Source: Streptomyces sp. WZ.A104
GTDB lineage: Bacteria; Actinomycetota; Actinomycetes; Streptomycetales; Streptomycetaceae
NCBI RefSeq assembly: GCF_002382885.1
Contig: NZ_NWVL01000016.1
Span: forward strand, 53,598-117,597
Reading direction: 5' to 3'
DNA length: 64,000 bases
This document shows positions 18,601-27,150 of the stretch, in pieces. A program made the translations under genes and the position numbers. The first letter of the stretch is position 1; every line of letters starts with the position of its first letter. The notes beneath the pieces are model-generated. The model was not told where the DNA came from. It was given only the letters and a program-made list of their open reading frames with translations, and ran no database searches.

Positions 18601-19518
18601 ATGACCGACCTCGCCCCGCGTGAACTCCGCGTCATCGTCGCCGTGGCCGAGGGCCGCGGGTTCTCCACCGCCGCCCGGGCCCTCGGCATGACCCAGTCCG
18701 CCGTGTCCCACTCCGTACGCACCAGCGAGCGCAAGATCGGCGCCGTGCTGTTCGACCGGGGCCGCCTCGGCGCGACCCCCACCCCGGCCGGGGCGGCGGT
18801 CGCCGGTCACGCCCGGCGCGTCCTGCGGCTGCTCGACGTGCTGGGTGCCGAGGCCCGGGGGATCGCGGCGGGGCCCGGCTCCGCGGACACGGTGAGCGGA
18901 CCGCTGCGGATCGCCGCGTTCCGCAGCGCCGCCCTGTATCTGCTGCCGCCCGCGCTGGAACGCCTCACCGCCCGCCATCCGGGCATCGAGCCGGTGGTGC
19001 GGATGGTCCGCGAGCTGGGCCCGGGCACGGCGGGCGAGGTGCTGGACGGGCGGGCCGACGTGGCGGTCGCGACGCTCGGGACCGCCTCTCCCCTGCCGCC
19101 CGGGCTGGTGGGCGGAGTGCTGCTGGAGGAGGAGTACGCCCTGGTGCACCCCGCCGGGCACGCCGCGCCCCGGAGCCTGCCGTTGGTCGACTGGGCCGAG
19201 AACTGCACCTCGTACACCCGCGACTGGTGGGCGGCCCAGGAGTGGATCCCCCGGGCGACCGTGGAGGCCGAGGACGACGGAGCGGTGCTCTCCATGGTGT
19301 CCCGCGGTCTCGGCATGGCGATCATGCCCGCTCTGTCCCTGCGCGGCGCACCCGACGGCATGGACATCACCGCTCTCGGACCCGACCGGCCCACGCGCTC
19401 GATCGGCTATGTCACCACGCCTGAGCAGGCGCGATCCCTCGCCGTACGCGCGCTGATCCGGGAACTGCGGGCGGAGCGCGGAGAGGAGGCCGTCTCAGAT
19501 AGTAGGAAGTCCGACTAA
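18601..19518 (+). CDS. LysR-family transcriptional regulator
   Basis: The 305-residue protein has an N-terminal winged helix (FSTAARALGMTQSAVSHSVRTSERKIGAVLFDRGRLGATPTPAG) and a C-terminal periplasmic-binding-like effector domain from about residue 95. It is divergently transcribed from the MDR oxidoreductase gene at 17443-18453 and probably controls it. ATG 18601 is taken as the start; GTG 18586 would add five residues. Its last codons overlap an 18-bp near-palindrome at 19500-19517. Confidence 0.92.
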   Translation: MTDLAPRELRVIVAVAEGRGFSTAARALGMTQSAVSHSVRTSERKIGAVLFDRGRLGATPTPAGAAVAGHARRVLRLLDVLGAEARGIAAGPGSADTVSGPLRIAAFRSAALYLLPPALERLTARHPGIEPVVRMVRELGPGTAGEVLDGRADVAVATLGTASPLPPGLVGGVLLEEEYALVHPAGHAAPRSLPLVDWAENCTSYTRDWWAAQEWIPRATVEAEDDGAVLSMVSRGLGMAIMPALSLRGAPDGMDITALGPDRPTRSIGYVTTPEQARSLAVRALIRELRAERGEEAVSDSRKSD

Positions 19519-19585
19519 CTGTGGAGACAGAGCGGCTCGGCTGTCCTAGCTTGGTAGAAGCCGAACGAATCGCTCGATCGAGCGA
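19500..19585. promoter_or_regulatory. Two dyads after the LysR gene
   Basis: TAGTAGGAAGTCCGACTA (19500-19517) is an 18-bp dyad with one mismatch that overlaps the LysR stop. TCGCTCGATCGAGCGA (19570-19585) is a perfect 16-bp palindrome. They occupy the 283-bp gap before the small gene at 19802 and are candidate operators; the gap otherwise shows only short GCACGGCACTG direct repeats near 19710-19735. Confidence 0.4.
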
Positions 19586-19801
19586 CTGCGGCGGTTGCGG
19601 GCGCACGCCCCGAAGCAGGTAACCCCTGCGGCGTACGCTCCCCGCCCCTTCCGGCGCCTCGAAATCCGATCCCGGCCCGGCCCCGGCACCGCACCGCCCC
19701 GCAATGCCCCGCACGGCACTGTCCTGCACGGCACTGCATCGCGATGCGCCTGCCCGCCCGCCCCTCCCGGCATCCATGCGATCTCAAGGAGTCGATCCAT
19801 C

Positions 19802-19930
19802 ATGGCCAACACCACCACCCGCCGCGTCCGCCGCAGCTCCCGTCCGGCCGAGGCCGAGCGCAAGAACGCAGCCGCCGCCCTCCAGCGCGCCCTCGACCGC
19901 CGCGACAACGGTGGCGAGACCGGCCACTGA
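19802..19930 (+). CDS. Small basic protein, 42 residues
   Basis: ATG 19802 is preceded by AAGGAG (19785-19790). The product has an Arg/Thr-rich start (MANTTTRRVRRSS) and a regular helix RPAEAERKNAAAALQRALDRR. No family is recognised. A clear ribosome site, good codon bias and an amphipathic helix argue that it is real, and similar short Streptomyces proteins ending in RRDNGG are familiar to me but without known function. It may bind nucleic acid, judged only from its charge. Confidence 0.6.
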   Translation: MANTTTRRVRRSSRPAEAERKNAAAALQRALDRRDNGGETGH

Positions 19931-20040
19931 GCCACCGGCCCGCTGAGTCACCGGCCCACCGCCTGCGGCCCCGGAGTCGCAGGCGCACCGCCCGCGCACA
20001 CCGTCCCCACCCCGAACACCCTTGCCGCGTCCGTATGGTG

Positions 20041-20078
20041 GACATCGGATGTCATGGGGTGGGACGCACCGTTAGGCT
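20041..20078 (+). promoter_or_regulatory. leuB promoter with dyad; leaderless-type start
   Basis: TAGGCT (20073-20078) is a TANNNT -10 ending 6 bases before the leuB ATG, which predicts transcription starting at the ATG itself. GACATC-G-GATGTC (20041-20053) is a perfect dyad at about -44 to -32, placed for a regulator. Confidence 0.5.
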
Positions 20079-20084
20079 TCCCGC

Positions 20085-21128
20085 ATGTCTCGCAGCATCG
20101 ATCTCGCAGTGATCCCCGGTGACGGAATCGGCCAGGAAGTTGTGGCCCAGGGCCTCAAAGTCCTCAACGCTGTCCTCCCGCAGGATGTGAAGCTGGAGAC
20201 CAAGGAGTACGACCTTGGCGCCCAGCGCTGGCACCGCACCGGCGACACCCTCCCGGACGCGGAGCTGGAGGCGCTCAAGAACCACGACGCCATCCTCCTC
20301 GGCGCGATCGGCGACCCGTCCGTGCCGTCCGGCGTCCTGGAGCGCGGGCTGCTGCTGAAGCTGCGTTTCGCCTTCGACCACTTCATCAACCTGCGGCCCT
20401 CCAAGCTCTTCCCGAACACCGCGACCCCGCTCGCCGGCCGCCCCGACATCGACTTCGTCGTCGTCCGCGAGGGCACCGAGGGCCCGTACACCGGCAACGG
20501 CGGCTCGCTGCGCACCGGCACCCCCGCCGAGGTCGCCACCGAGGTCAGCGTCAACACGGCGTACGGCGTCGAGCGCGTGGTCCGGGACGCCTTCGAGCGC
20601 GCGGCCGCCCGCCCGCGCAAGAAGCTGACGCTGGTCCACAAGAACAACGTCCTCGTCTACGCCGGCCACCTGTGGAAGAACACCTTCGACCGGGTCGCCG
20701 CCGAGTACCCGCAGGTCAGCACCGACTATCTGCACGTCGACGCCGCGACGATCTTCTTCGTCACCCAGCCGGAGCGCTTCGACGTCATCGTCACCGACAA
20801 CCTCTTCGGTGACATCCTCACCGACCTCGCCGCCGCTGTGACCGGCGGTATCGGCCTGGCCGCCTCCGGCAACATCAACCCGACGGGCGCGTTCCCGTCG
20901 ATGTTCGAGCCGGTCCACGGCTCCGCCCCCGACATCGCGGGGCAGGGCAAGGCCGACCCGACCGCCACGGTCCTCTCCGTCGCCCTCCTGCTGCGCCACC
21001 TCGGCCACGAGGCCGAGGCCGTACGCATCGAGGACGCCGTCTCCGCCGATCTCGCGGAGCGCGACGGGGCCGCCACGCGTACGACCGACGAGATCGGCGA
21101 CGCCCTCGCGGTACGCGTAGCGAGCTGA
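20085..21128 (+). CDS. leuB: 3-isopropylmalate dehydrogenase
   Basis: The 347-residue NAD-dependent enzyme performs the third leucine-specific step, oxidative decarboxylation of 3-isopropylmalate. It shows the family start [16 protein letters not shown], substrate arginines in [17 protein letters not shown], the [13 protein letters not shown] loop, VHKNNVL, the metal-binding aspartates in [13 protein letters not shown], and the NAD-site [15 protein letters not shown]. No ribosome site precedes ATG 20085, consistent with a leaderless transcript. A hairpin follows the stop and ilvE lies 256 bases on. Confidence 0.96.
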   Translation: MSRSIDLAVIPGDGIGQEVVAQGLKVLNAVLPQDVKLETKEYDLGAQRWHRTGDTLPDAELEALKNHDAILLGAIGDPSVPSGVLERGLLLKLRFAFDHFINLRPSKLFPNTATPLAGRPDIDFVVVREGTEGPYTGNGGSLRTGTPAEVATEVSVNTAYGVERVVRDAFERAAARPRKKLTLVHKNNVLVYAGHLWKNTFDRVAAEYPQVSTDYLHVDAATIFFVTQPERFDVIVTDNLFGDILTDLAAAVTGGIGLAASGNINPTGAFPSMFEPVHGSAPDIAGQGKADPTATVLSVALLLRHLGHEAEAVRIEDAVSADLAERDGAATRTTDEIGDALAVRVAS

Positions 21129-21145
21129 CCCGACGACTCCACTTC

Positions 21146-21180
21146 GAAGCCGCCGGGTCGCAACAGCGCCCGGCGGCTTC
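21146..21180. terminator. Hairpin after leuB
   Basis: A perfect 12-bp stem GAAGCCGCCGGG / CCCGGCGGCTTC (21146-21157 with 21169-21180), without a T-tract, 17 bases after the leuB stop. The 204 bases from here to ilvE hold a 10-bp palindrome, GTCCTAGGAC, but no recognisable leader ORF. Confidence 0.75.
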
Positions 21181-21384
21181 ACCTGTGCGGCCACCGGGTG
21201 CCACCATCGATCCCTGGACCGCATTCACACCGTTTCGTGCACGGCCCCCCGCGAGTGATAATCGAACGCGGGGCCGTGGCTCGCGGTAAAGCTCGGACGT
21301 CCTAGGACCTGACCGGAAAGCGTCGGGCATGAACGGGCGTGGGCGCGGTCCATCACACACAAGACCGGTGAAGGACACGCACTC

Positions 21385-22488
21385 ATGACGACGCCCACGA
21401 TCGAGCTCAAGCCCTCCTCGAACCCGCTGTCCGACGCGGAGCGCGAGGCGATCCTGGCCAGCCCCGGATTCGGCCGGCACTTCACCGATCACATGGTGAC
21501 GATCCGCTGGACCGAGGGCCGCGGCTGGCACGACGCCGAGCTGGTCCCCTACGGCCCGCTGTCGCTGGACCCGGCCAACATGACCCTGCACTACGCGCAG
21601 GAGATCTTCGAGGGCCTCAAGGCCTACCGCCAGCCCGACGGCTCGGTCGCCTCCTTCCGCCCCGACGCCAACGCCCGCCGCTTCCAGCGCTCGGCCGCCC
21701 GCCTGGCCATGCCCGAGCTGCCTGTCGAGACGTTCATCGCGGCCTGTGACGCGCTGGTGCAGCAGGACAAGGCGTGGGTCCCGGCGCACGGTGGCGAGGA
21801 GTCGCTCTACCTGCGCCCGTTCATGATCGCCACCGAGGTCGGCCTCGGCGTGAAGCCGGCCAACGAGTACCTCTTCCTGGTGATCGCCTCGCCCGCCGGC
21901 GCCTACTTCCCCGGCGGCGTGAAGCCCGTCTCCATCTGGCTCTCCGAGAACCGCGTCCGCGCCGTCCCGGGCGGCATGGGCGACGCCAAGACCGGCGGCA
22001 ACTACGCGGCCTCCCTCCTCGCCCAGGCCGAGGCCGCCGAGCACGGCTGCGCCCAGGTCGCCTACCTCGACGCGGTCGAGCACAAGTGGGTCGAGGAGCT
22101 CGGCGGCATGAACCTGTACTTCGTGTACGAGCAGGAGGACGGCTCCAAGAAGATCGTCACGCCCGCCCTCACCGGCTCGCTCCTCGCGGGCGTCACCCGC
22201 GACTCCCTCCTCAAGGTCGCCCGCGACCTCGGTTACGGCTCCGAGGAGGGCCGGATCTCCATCGACCAGTGGCGCGAGGACACCGCGAACGGCACCCTCG
22301 TCGAGGTCTTCGCCTGCGGCACCGCCGCCGTCATCACCCCGGTCGGCCTGGTGAAGTCCGAGGGTGGCGAGTGGACCCAGAGCGGCGGCGAGCCCGGCGA
22401 GGTCACCATGAAGCTGCGGGAGCGTCTTCTCGACATCCAGCGCGGTGTCGTCGAGGACACCCACGGCTGGATGCACCCGCTCGGCTAG
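21385..22488 (+). CDS. ilvE: Branched-chain amino acid aminotransferase
   Basis: This is a 367-residue fold-type IV PLP transaminase that makes Leu, Ile and Val from their 2-oxo acids. It shows the early [15 protein letters not shown], the PLP lysine Lys202 in [13 protein letters not shown], the [11 protein letters not shown] strand, and [11 protein letters not shown] near the end that binds the cofactor phosphate. Length fits the actinobacterial class. ATG 21385 follows GAAGGACACG. It lies downstream of leuB but is separated by a terminator, so it is probably its own unit, and it ends at a T-rich terminator. Confidence 0.96.
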   Translation: MTTPTIELKPSSNPLSDAEREAILASPGFGRHFTDHMVTIRWTEGRGWHDAELVPYGPLSLDPANMTLHYAQEIFEGLKAYRQPDGSVASFRPDANARRFQRSAARLAMPELPVETFIAACDALVQQDKAWVPAHGGEESLYLRPFMIATEVGLGVKPANEYLFLVIASPAGAYFPGGVKPVSIWLSENRVRAVPGGMGDAKTGGNYAASLLAQAEAAEHGCAQVAYLDAVEHKWVEELGGMNLYFVYEQEDGSKKIVTPALTGSLLAGVTRDSLLKVARDLGYGSEEGRISIDQWREDTANGTLVEVFACGTAAVITPVGLVKSEGGEWTQSGGEPGEVTMKLRERLLDIQRGVVEDTHGWMHPLG

Positions 22489-22508
22489 GGGCTCCTCAGT
22501 CCAGGATC

Positions 22509-22544
22509 AGGCCGCACCCGGCTTCTTGCCGGTGCGGCCTTTTC
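22509..22544 (+). terminator. ilvE terminator with T-run
   Basis: AGGCCGCACCCGGC (22509-22522) pairs with GCCGGTGCGGCCT (22528-22540) with one bulge, followed by TTTTCC. It is a conventional intrinsic terminator. Confidence 0.8.
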
Positions 22545-22556
22545 CGTACCCGGGGA

Positions 22557-22631
22557 TTAGAGCGCCACTCGAAAGGCCATGGGGAAAACTTCCGTAACAA
22601 CCTCGGCCGCCGTTAGAGTGGCACTCAAATC
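22557..22631 (+). promoter_or_regulatory. Promoter with duplicated TTAGAG..CACTC element
   Basis: TTAGAGCGCCACTCGAAA (22557) and TTAGAGTGGCACTCAAAT (22613) are near copies 56 bp apart; the second contains the dyad GAGTG-G-CACTC. TAGAGT at 22614-22619 can serve as -10, with TTCCGT 18 bases upstream as -35, driving the agmatine-deiminase gene. The copies may be sites for the TetR protein encoded at 23766. Confidence 0.45.
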
Positions 22632-22651
22632 ATCGAGCCCAGGAGCCTCCC

Positions 22652-23689
22652 ATGGCAGTCACCCCGGCCCCCGCCGCCTTCCGCATGCCCCCCGAGTGGG
22701 CGCCCCACGAGCGCACCTGGATGGCCTGGCCGGGACCCAACCACACCTTCGCCTCCGACGCCGAGCTGGACGAGGCCCGCCACGCCTGGGCCGCCGTCGC
22801 CCGGGCCGTACGACGGTTCGAGCCCGTCACGATGGTCGTCGGGCCCGGGCAGGAGGAGGGTGCGGCGGCGCTCCTCGGGCCGGACGTGGAACTGGTCCTG
22901 CGGCCGCTCGACGACGCCTGGATGCGGGACATCGGGCCCACCTTCGTCACCGACGGCCGGGCGCTCGCCGCCGTCGACTGGAAGTTCAACGGCTGGGGCG
23001 CCCAGGGCTGGGCCCGCTGGGAGAGCGACCAGCACATCGCCCGGGCCGTCGCCGAGCTGACCGGTGTCCCCGCGCACAGCTCCCCGCTCGTCAACGAGGG
23101 CGGCGCGATCCACGTCGACGGCGAGGGCACCGTCCTGCTCACCGAGACCGTCCAGCTCGGCAAGGAGCGCAACCCCGAGTGGACCCGCGAGCAGGTCGAG
23201 GCGGAGATCCACGCCCGCCTCGGTACCGAGAAGGCCATCTGGCTGCCGCGCGGACTGACCGGTGACTACGGGACGTACGGCACGCTCGGCCATGTCGACA
23301 TCGTCGCCGCCTTCGTCCGCCCGGGCACCGTCGTCGCCCACGTCCAGCCGGACCCGGCCCACCCCGACCACGAGGTCGGCCGGGAGCTCCTGGCCGTGCT
23401 GCGGGCCGCCACCGACGCCAGGGGGCGCCCGCTGGAGGTCGTCGAGGTGCCCGCGCCCACCGTGCTGCGCGACGAGGACGGGGAGTGGGTCGACTACTCC
23501 TACATCAACCACTACCTCTGCAACGACGGCGTGGTCCTCTGCGCCTTCGACGACCCGCGCGACGAGGAGGCGGCGGCGATCTTCCGGAGCCTGTTCCCGG
23601 ACCGTACGGTGACCCTGGTCGATGCCCGTACGATCTTCGCCGGTGGTGGAGGCATCCACTGCATCACCCAGCAGCAGCCCAGGATCTGA
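22652..23689 (+). CDS. Agmatine deiminase family protein
   Basis: The 345-residue guanidino-modifying enzyme of the peptidyl-arginine-deiminase (PAD_porph) fold carries the active-site set: DDAWMRDIGP with its Asp pair, the GHVD His-Asp motif in GTYGTLGHVDIVAAF, and the nucleophile Cys337 in GGGIHCITQQQP. Agmatine deiminases hydrolyse agmatine to N-carbamoylputrescine. Substrate preference cannot be read from the motifs alone. ATG 22652 follows AGGAGCC. A TetR regulator starts 77 bases downstream in the same direction. The last codons are copied in a 24-bp tandem repeat. Confidence 0.9.
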   Translation: MAVTPAPAAFRMPPEWAPHERTWMAWPGPNHTFASDAELDEARHAWAAVARAVRRFEPVTMVVGPGQEEGAAALLGPDVELVLRPLDDAWMRDIGPTFVTDGRALAAVDWKFNGWGAQGWARWESDQHIARAVAELTGVPAHSSPLVNEGGAIHVDGEGTVLLTETVQLGKERNPEWTREQVEAEIHARLGTEKAIWLPRGLTGDYGTYGTLGHVDIVAAFVRPGTVVAHVQPDPAHPDHEVGRELLAVLRAATDARGRPLEVVEVPAPTVLRDEDGEWVDYSYINHYLCNDGVVLCAFDDPRDEEAAAIFRSLFPDRTVTLVDARTIFAGGGGIHCITQQQPRI

Positions 23690-23743
23690 ACCCGGCAGCA
23701 GCCCGGGATCTGGCCCCGGCAGCAGCCCAGGATCTGTACCCGG
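23672..23743 (+). repeat. 24-bp tandem repeat spanning a stop codon
   Basis: Three head-to-tail 24-bp units (23672-23695, 23696-23719, 23720-23743) begin CAGCAGCCCRGGATCTG. The first encodes the last residues QQPRI and the TGA of the agmatine-deiminase gene; the others are untranslated copies between that stop and the TetR gene. Confidence 0.92.
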
Positions 23744-23765
23744 ACCCGTCCCGAAAGCCCCGCCC

Positions 23766-24380
23766 ATGACCCCCGCCCCCCGCCGCACCCACCACGCCGC
23801 CCCGCCCCGCGAGGACGTCCTCGCCGCCGCCATGGCCACCATCGCCGAGCGCGGGCTCGACGGGCTGACCATGGCGGGGCTCGGGCGCGAGGTCGGGATG
23901 AGCAGCGGGCACCTGCTCTACTACTTCCGCACCAAGGACGAGCTGCTGCTCCAGACCCTGGAGTGGAGCGAGAACCGCCTCGGGGCCGAGCGCCGTGCCC
24001 TCCTCGCCGAACCGGGGGCCGCCCGCGAGCGGCTGGACGCGTACATCGACCTCTACCTGCCCGCCGGGCACAGCGACCCCCACTGGACGCTCTGGCTGGA
24101 GGTCTGGGGCCGCTCGCAGAACGCGGACGACGAGGCCAGGGCCCGGCAGGCCGCCATCGAAGGGGCCTGGCACCGGGACCTGGTCGCGCTGCTGGCCGAG
24201 GGGGTCTCGCGCGGGGAGTTCCGGGCGGTGGACGCCGACCGGTTCGCCGCCCGGCTGAGGGCGCTGCTGGACGGTTTCAGCGTCCATGTGACGGTGGGGA
24301 TTCCGGGGACGGGCCGGGAGCAGGTGCTCGCCCAGGCCGCGGAGTTCCTGGACGAGACGCTGACGGCGGGCGCCGCGTGA
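23766..24380 (+). CDS. TetR-family transcriptional regulator
   Basis: The 204-residue protein has an N-terminal TetR helix-turn-helix (LTMAGLGREVGMSSGHLLYYFRTKDELL) and a helical ligand-binding C-terminal half with the BetI/YcdC-like pattern (WLEVWGRSQNADDEARARQ). It follows the agmatine-deiminase gene in the same direction and probably represses the pair, sensing a polyamine-related ligand; that is inference. ATG 23766 has no strong ribosome site, since the region before it is occupied by the 24-bp repeats. Confidence 0.88.
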   Translation: MTPAPRRTHHAAPPREDVLAAAMATIAERGLDGLTMAGLGREVGMSSGHLLYYFRTKDELLLQTLEWSENRLGAERRALLAEPGAARERLDAYIDLYLPAGHSDPHWTLWLEVWGRSQNADDEARARQAAIEGAWHRDLVALLAEGVSRGEFRAVDADRFAARLRALLDGFSVHVTVGIPGTGREQVLAQAAEFLDETLTAGAA

Positions 24381-24454
24381 GAGGTGCGACGAGCGTCACG
24401 ACCGCATCCTGAGACACCCCCGTCACGGGCGCGTCACTGTGCGAGACTTCTGCC

Positions 24455-24505
24455 GTGTCCTCGTTCGTCATGATTATTGGCAGCAGGCGCGCCGGTCCGC
24501 AGTGA
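24455..24505 (+). CDS. cimA leader peptide (candidate isoleucine attenuator ORF)
   Basis: A 16-codon ORF starts at GTG 24455 and reads MSSFVMIIGSRRAGPQ. Two consecutive ATT isoleucine codons, rare in this genome, sit mid-peptide. Citramalate synthase, encoded just downstream, commits carbon to isoleucine, so an Ile-sensing leader fits. The ORF is followed by a 9-bp hairpin (24508-24531) and a T-run terminator (24561-24586). A longer frame from 24439 overlaps it in another phase but lacks the Ile pair. Confidence 0.65.
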   Translation: MSSFVMIIGSRRAGPQ

Positions 24506-24507
24506 CC

Positions 24508-24586
24508 GTGCCGTACCACCCCGTACGGCACGGACATCGTGCCCCAGACCCGCGCGCAGACCTCTCGCACCCGCGAGGGGTTTTTT
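24508..24586 (+). terminator. cimA attenuator hairpins
   Basis: GTGCCGTAC (24508-24516) pairs with GTACGGCAC (24523-24531), directly after the leader stop. CCTCTCGC (24561-24568) pairs with GCGAGGGG (24573-24580) and is followed by six T. The second is the terminator. It is nearly the same in sequence as the ilvB attenuator terminator (543-576), sharing GAGGGGTTTTTT. Confidence 0.72.
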
Positions 24587-24691
24587 CGTTTTCCGGCCCG
24601 CACCCCGGGCCGGAAAGGAGCGCGCGGGATGATGGGGGCAAGTGGAGCCCGATCGTCCGGATCCACTCATCCGACAGGAGTCAGATTCAGC

Positions 24692-26299
24692 ATGACCACC
24701 AAGGCCAACGCCACCGACGACAGTTTCCATGTCTTCGACACCACACTGCGCGACGGTGCTCAGCGTGAGGGCATCAACCTGACGGTCGCCGACAAGCTGA
24801 CCATCGCCCGGCATCTGGACACCTTCGGGGTCGGCTACATCGAGGGCGGCTGGCCGGGGGCCAACCCGCGCGACACGGAGTTCTTCGCCCGCGCCCAGCA
24901 GGAGATCACGTTCGAGAACGCCCAGCTCGTGGCGTTCGGTGCGACCCGCAGGGCGGGCGGCAGCGCGGCCGACGACCCGCAGGTCAAGGCGCTTCTGAAC
25001 TCCGGGGCCCCGGTGATCACGCTGGTCGCCAAGGCGCACGACCGCCATGTCGAGCTGGCCCTGCGCACCACGCTGGAGGAGAACCTGGAGATGGTCCGCG
25101 ACACCGTCTCCCACCTGCGCGAACAGGGCCGCCGAGTCTTCGTGGACTGCGAGCACTTCTTCGACGGCTACCGCGCCAACGCCGCGTACGCCAAGTCCGT
25201 GGTCCGTACCGCGCACGAGGCGGGTGCCGAGGTCGTCATCCTCTGCGACACCAACGGCGGCATGCTCCCCGCCCAGATCCAGGCCGTCGTCTCCACCGTC
25301 ATCGCCGACACCGGCGCCCGGCTCGGCATCCACGCCCAGGACGACACCGGCTGCGCGGTCGCCAACACCCTGGCCGCCGTCGACGCGGGCGCCACCCACG
25401 TCCAGTGCACGGCCAACGGCTACGGCGAGCGCGTCGGCAACGCCAACCTCTTCCCGGTGGTCGCCGCCCTGGAGCTCAAGTACGGCATGAAGGTGCTGCC
25501 CGAGGGCGCCCTCGCCGAGATGACCCGGATCTCACACGCCATCGCCGAGGTCGTCAACCTCACCCCCTCCACCCACCAGCCGTACGTGGGCGTCTCGGCC
25601 TTCGCCCACAAGGCCGGGCTGCACGCCTCCGCGATCAAGGTCGACCCCGACCTGTACCAGCACATCGACCCGGAGCTGGTCGGCAACACCATGCGGATGC
25701 TGGTCTCCGACATGGCGGGCCGCGCCTCCATCGAGCTGAAGGGCAAGGAGCTCGGCGTCGACCTCGGCGACGACCGCGCCCTGGTCGGCCGGGTCGTGGA
25801 GCGCGTCAAGGAACGCGAACTGAAGGGCTACACCTACGAGGCCGCCGACGCCTCCTTCGAGCTGCTGCTGCGCGGCGAGGTCGAGGGCCGGGCCCGGCGC
25901 TACTTCCGTACGGAGTCCTGGCGGGCCATCGTCGAGGACCGCCCCGACGGCACGCACGCCAACGAGGCCACCGTGAAGCTCTGGGCCAAGGGCGAGCGAA
26001 TCGTCGCCACCGCCGAGGGCAACGGCCCGGTCAACGCCCTGGACCGGGCCCTGCGCGTCGCCCTGGAACGGATCTACCCGCAGCTCGCCAAGCTGGAGCT
26101 GATCGACTACAAGGTCCGCATCCTGGAGGGCCGCACCGGCACCGAGTCCACCACCCGGGTCCTGATCACCACGGGCGACGGCACGGGCGACTGGTCGACC
26201 GTGGGGGTCGCCGAGAACGTCATCGCCGCGTCCTGGCAGGCGCTGGAGGACGCGTACACCTACGGGCTGCTGCGCGCGGGCATCGAGCCCACGGAGTAG
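24692..26299 (+). CDS. cimA: Citramalate synthase
   Basis: The 535-residue enzyme of the isopropylmalate/homocitrate synthase family has FDTTLRDGAQREGINLTVADKL at the start, the metal-binding GIHAQDDTGCAVANTLAA with NGYGERVGN, the KAGLHASAIKVDPDLYQHI block, and a C-terminal LeuA dimer/regulatory domain from about residue 400. The REGINLTVADKLTIARHLD version and this length mark the citramalate subgroup rather than true LeuA: it joins pyruvate and acetyl-CoA, giving 2-oxobutyrate for isoleucine without threonine. ATG 24692 follows ACAGGAG. Older annotations may call it 2-isopropylmalate synthase. Confidence 0.88.
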   Translation: MTTKANATDDSFHVFDTTLRDGAQREGINLTVADKLTIARHLDTFGVGYIEGGWPGANPRDTEFFARAQQEITFENAQLVAFGATRRAGGSAADDPQVKALLNSGAPVITLVAKAHDRHVELALRTTLEENLEMVRDTVSHLREQGRRVFVDCEHFFDGYRANAAYAKSVVRTAHEAGAEVVILCDTNGGMLPAQIQAVVSTVIADTGARLGIHAQDDTGCAVANTLAAVDAGATHVQCTANGYGERVGNANLFPVVAALELKYGMKVLPEGALAEMTRISHAIAEVVNLTPSTHQPYVGVSAFAHKAGLHASAIKVDPDLYQHIDPELVGNTMRMLVSDMAGRASIELKGKELGVDLGDDRALVGRVVERVKERELKGYTYEAADASFELLLRGEVEGRARRYFRTESWRAIVEDRPDGTHANEATVKLWAKGERIVATAEGNGPVNALDRALRVALERIYPQLAKLELIDYKVRILEGRTGTESTTRVLITTGDGTGDWSTVGVAENVIAASWQALEDAYTYGLLRAGIEPTE

Positions 26300-26322
26300 C
26301 CCGGCCGTACCGCAGTATGCCG

Positions 26323-26354
26323 GAGCCGCCGCCCCGATCCCGGGGCGGCGGCTC
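26323..26354. terminator. Hairpin after cimA
   Basis: A perfect 14-bp stem (26323-26336 with 26341-26354) with loop ATCC lies 23 bases after the cimA stop, closed by GAGCCGCC / GGCGGCTC. Confidence 0.8.
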
Positions 26355-26432
26355 TCTCGCGTTCAAAAGGTGAACACACAACGCCTTCTGTCCGCCCGGC
26401 AGTTGAGACCTGCCCAATCTCGGCGTGAAGTA

Positions 26433-26500
26433 TTGACGGCCCTGTATCGGCGCGGTTAACTCCAGCCGCAACGCCGGTACCGGTTCCGGAACCGGTACCG
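26433..26500 (+). promoter_or_regulatory. Orphan promoter followed by a 26-bp perfect palindrome
   Basis: TTGACG (26433-26438), 17 bases, then TTAACT (26456-26461) form a good vegetative-type promoter. A perfect palindrome follows at 26475-26500: the left half is CGGTACCGGTTCC, the right half its exact complement, with C/G centre. The position just past the start site suggests an operator of a sugar-type (LacI-like) repressor. It now precedes only gene remnants. Confidence 0.5.
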
Positions 26501-26554
26501 AACGCCTCGCCCGGCATGCCCACCACCCTGCACCTGCCCGTCCCTTGCCTGCCC

Positions 26555-27150
26555 TGCCGCCCTGACCTCAGAAAGGCCCAACGCGCCGACCGGGCCAAGG
26601 AGTTGCTCGGCCTGGCCGGCATCTCCGCCGACCGGCTCGCCGCCTACCCGCACCAGCTCTCCGGCGGCATGCGGCAGCGCGTGATGATCGCGATGGCCCT
26701 CGCCCCGGATCCCGAGATCCTCGTCATGGACGAGCCCACCACCGCGCTGGAGGTCGTGATGCAGCGGCAGATCCTGCGACGGCTGGTCCGGTTGAGGGAA
26801 CAGCTGAACTTCTCGGTCGTGTTCATCACCCACGGCATCTCGCTCCTGATCGAATTCTCGGACCGGATCGCGATCATGTACGGGGGCCGCATCGTGGAGG
26901 AGGCGGGCGTGGCGGAGATCTACCGCGACCCACGCCACCCCTACAGCGACGGGCTGCTCCACTCCTTCCCCGCGCTGCACGGCCCCCGCCGCGAACTGAC
27001 CGGCATCCCCGGCTCTCCGCCCCACCTGTCCGCGATGCCCAACGGCTGCGACTTCCACCCGCGCTGCACCCAGACCTTCGCACCCTGCGCCACACAGATC
27101 CCGCCGCTCGCCCCGCCCGCGCCGGGACCGGCCGCTGAGGCCGCCGTCCC
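26555..27150 (+). pseudogene. Truncated oligopeptide-type ABC transporter ATPase
   Basis: In the frame open from 26516 to 27997, this part is the second half of a Dpp/OppD-like ATPase: the signature YPHQLSGGMRQRV, Walker B ILVMDEPTTALEV, the switch His in FITHGIS, then the oligo_HPY tail with CDFHPRCTQ. Walker A and everything before it are missing, and there is no ribosome site at ATG 26516, so it cannot be a working ATPase. It runs without a stop into the GH1 remnant, indicating one deletion that joined two genes. Confidence 0.85.

Noticed and set aside
22613..22631. CIRCE heat-shock element (HrcA site) at GAGTG-G-CACTC
   Set aside because: CIRCE needs TTAGCACTC and GAGTGCTAA separated by nine bases; here the arms are in the opposite order and one base apart.
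17351..23743. CRISPR array from the short repeats
   Set aside because: The repeats are directly abutting with no spacers, and no cas genes are in the window.
24539..24691. N-terminal extension of cimA by 51 codons
   Set aside because: This stretch contains the attenuator terminator and the ribosome site for ATG 24692; family proteins begin at the later Met.
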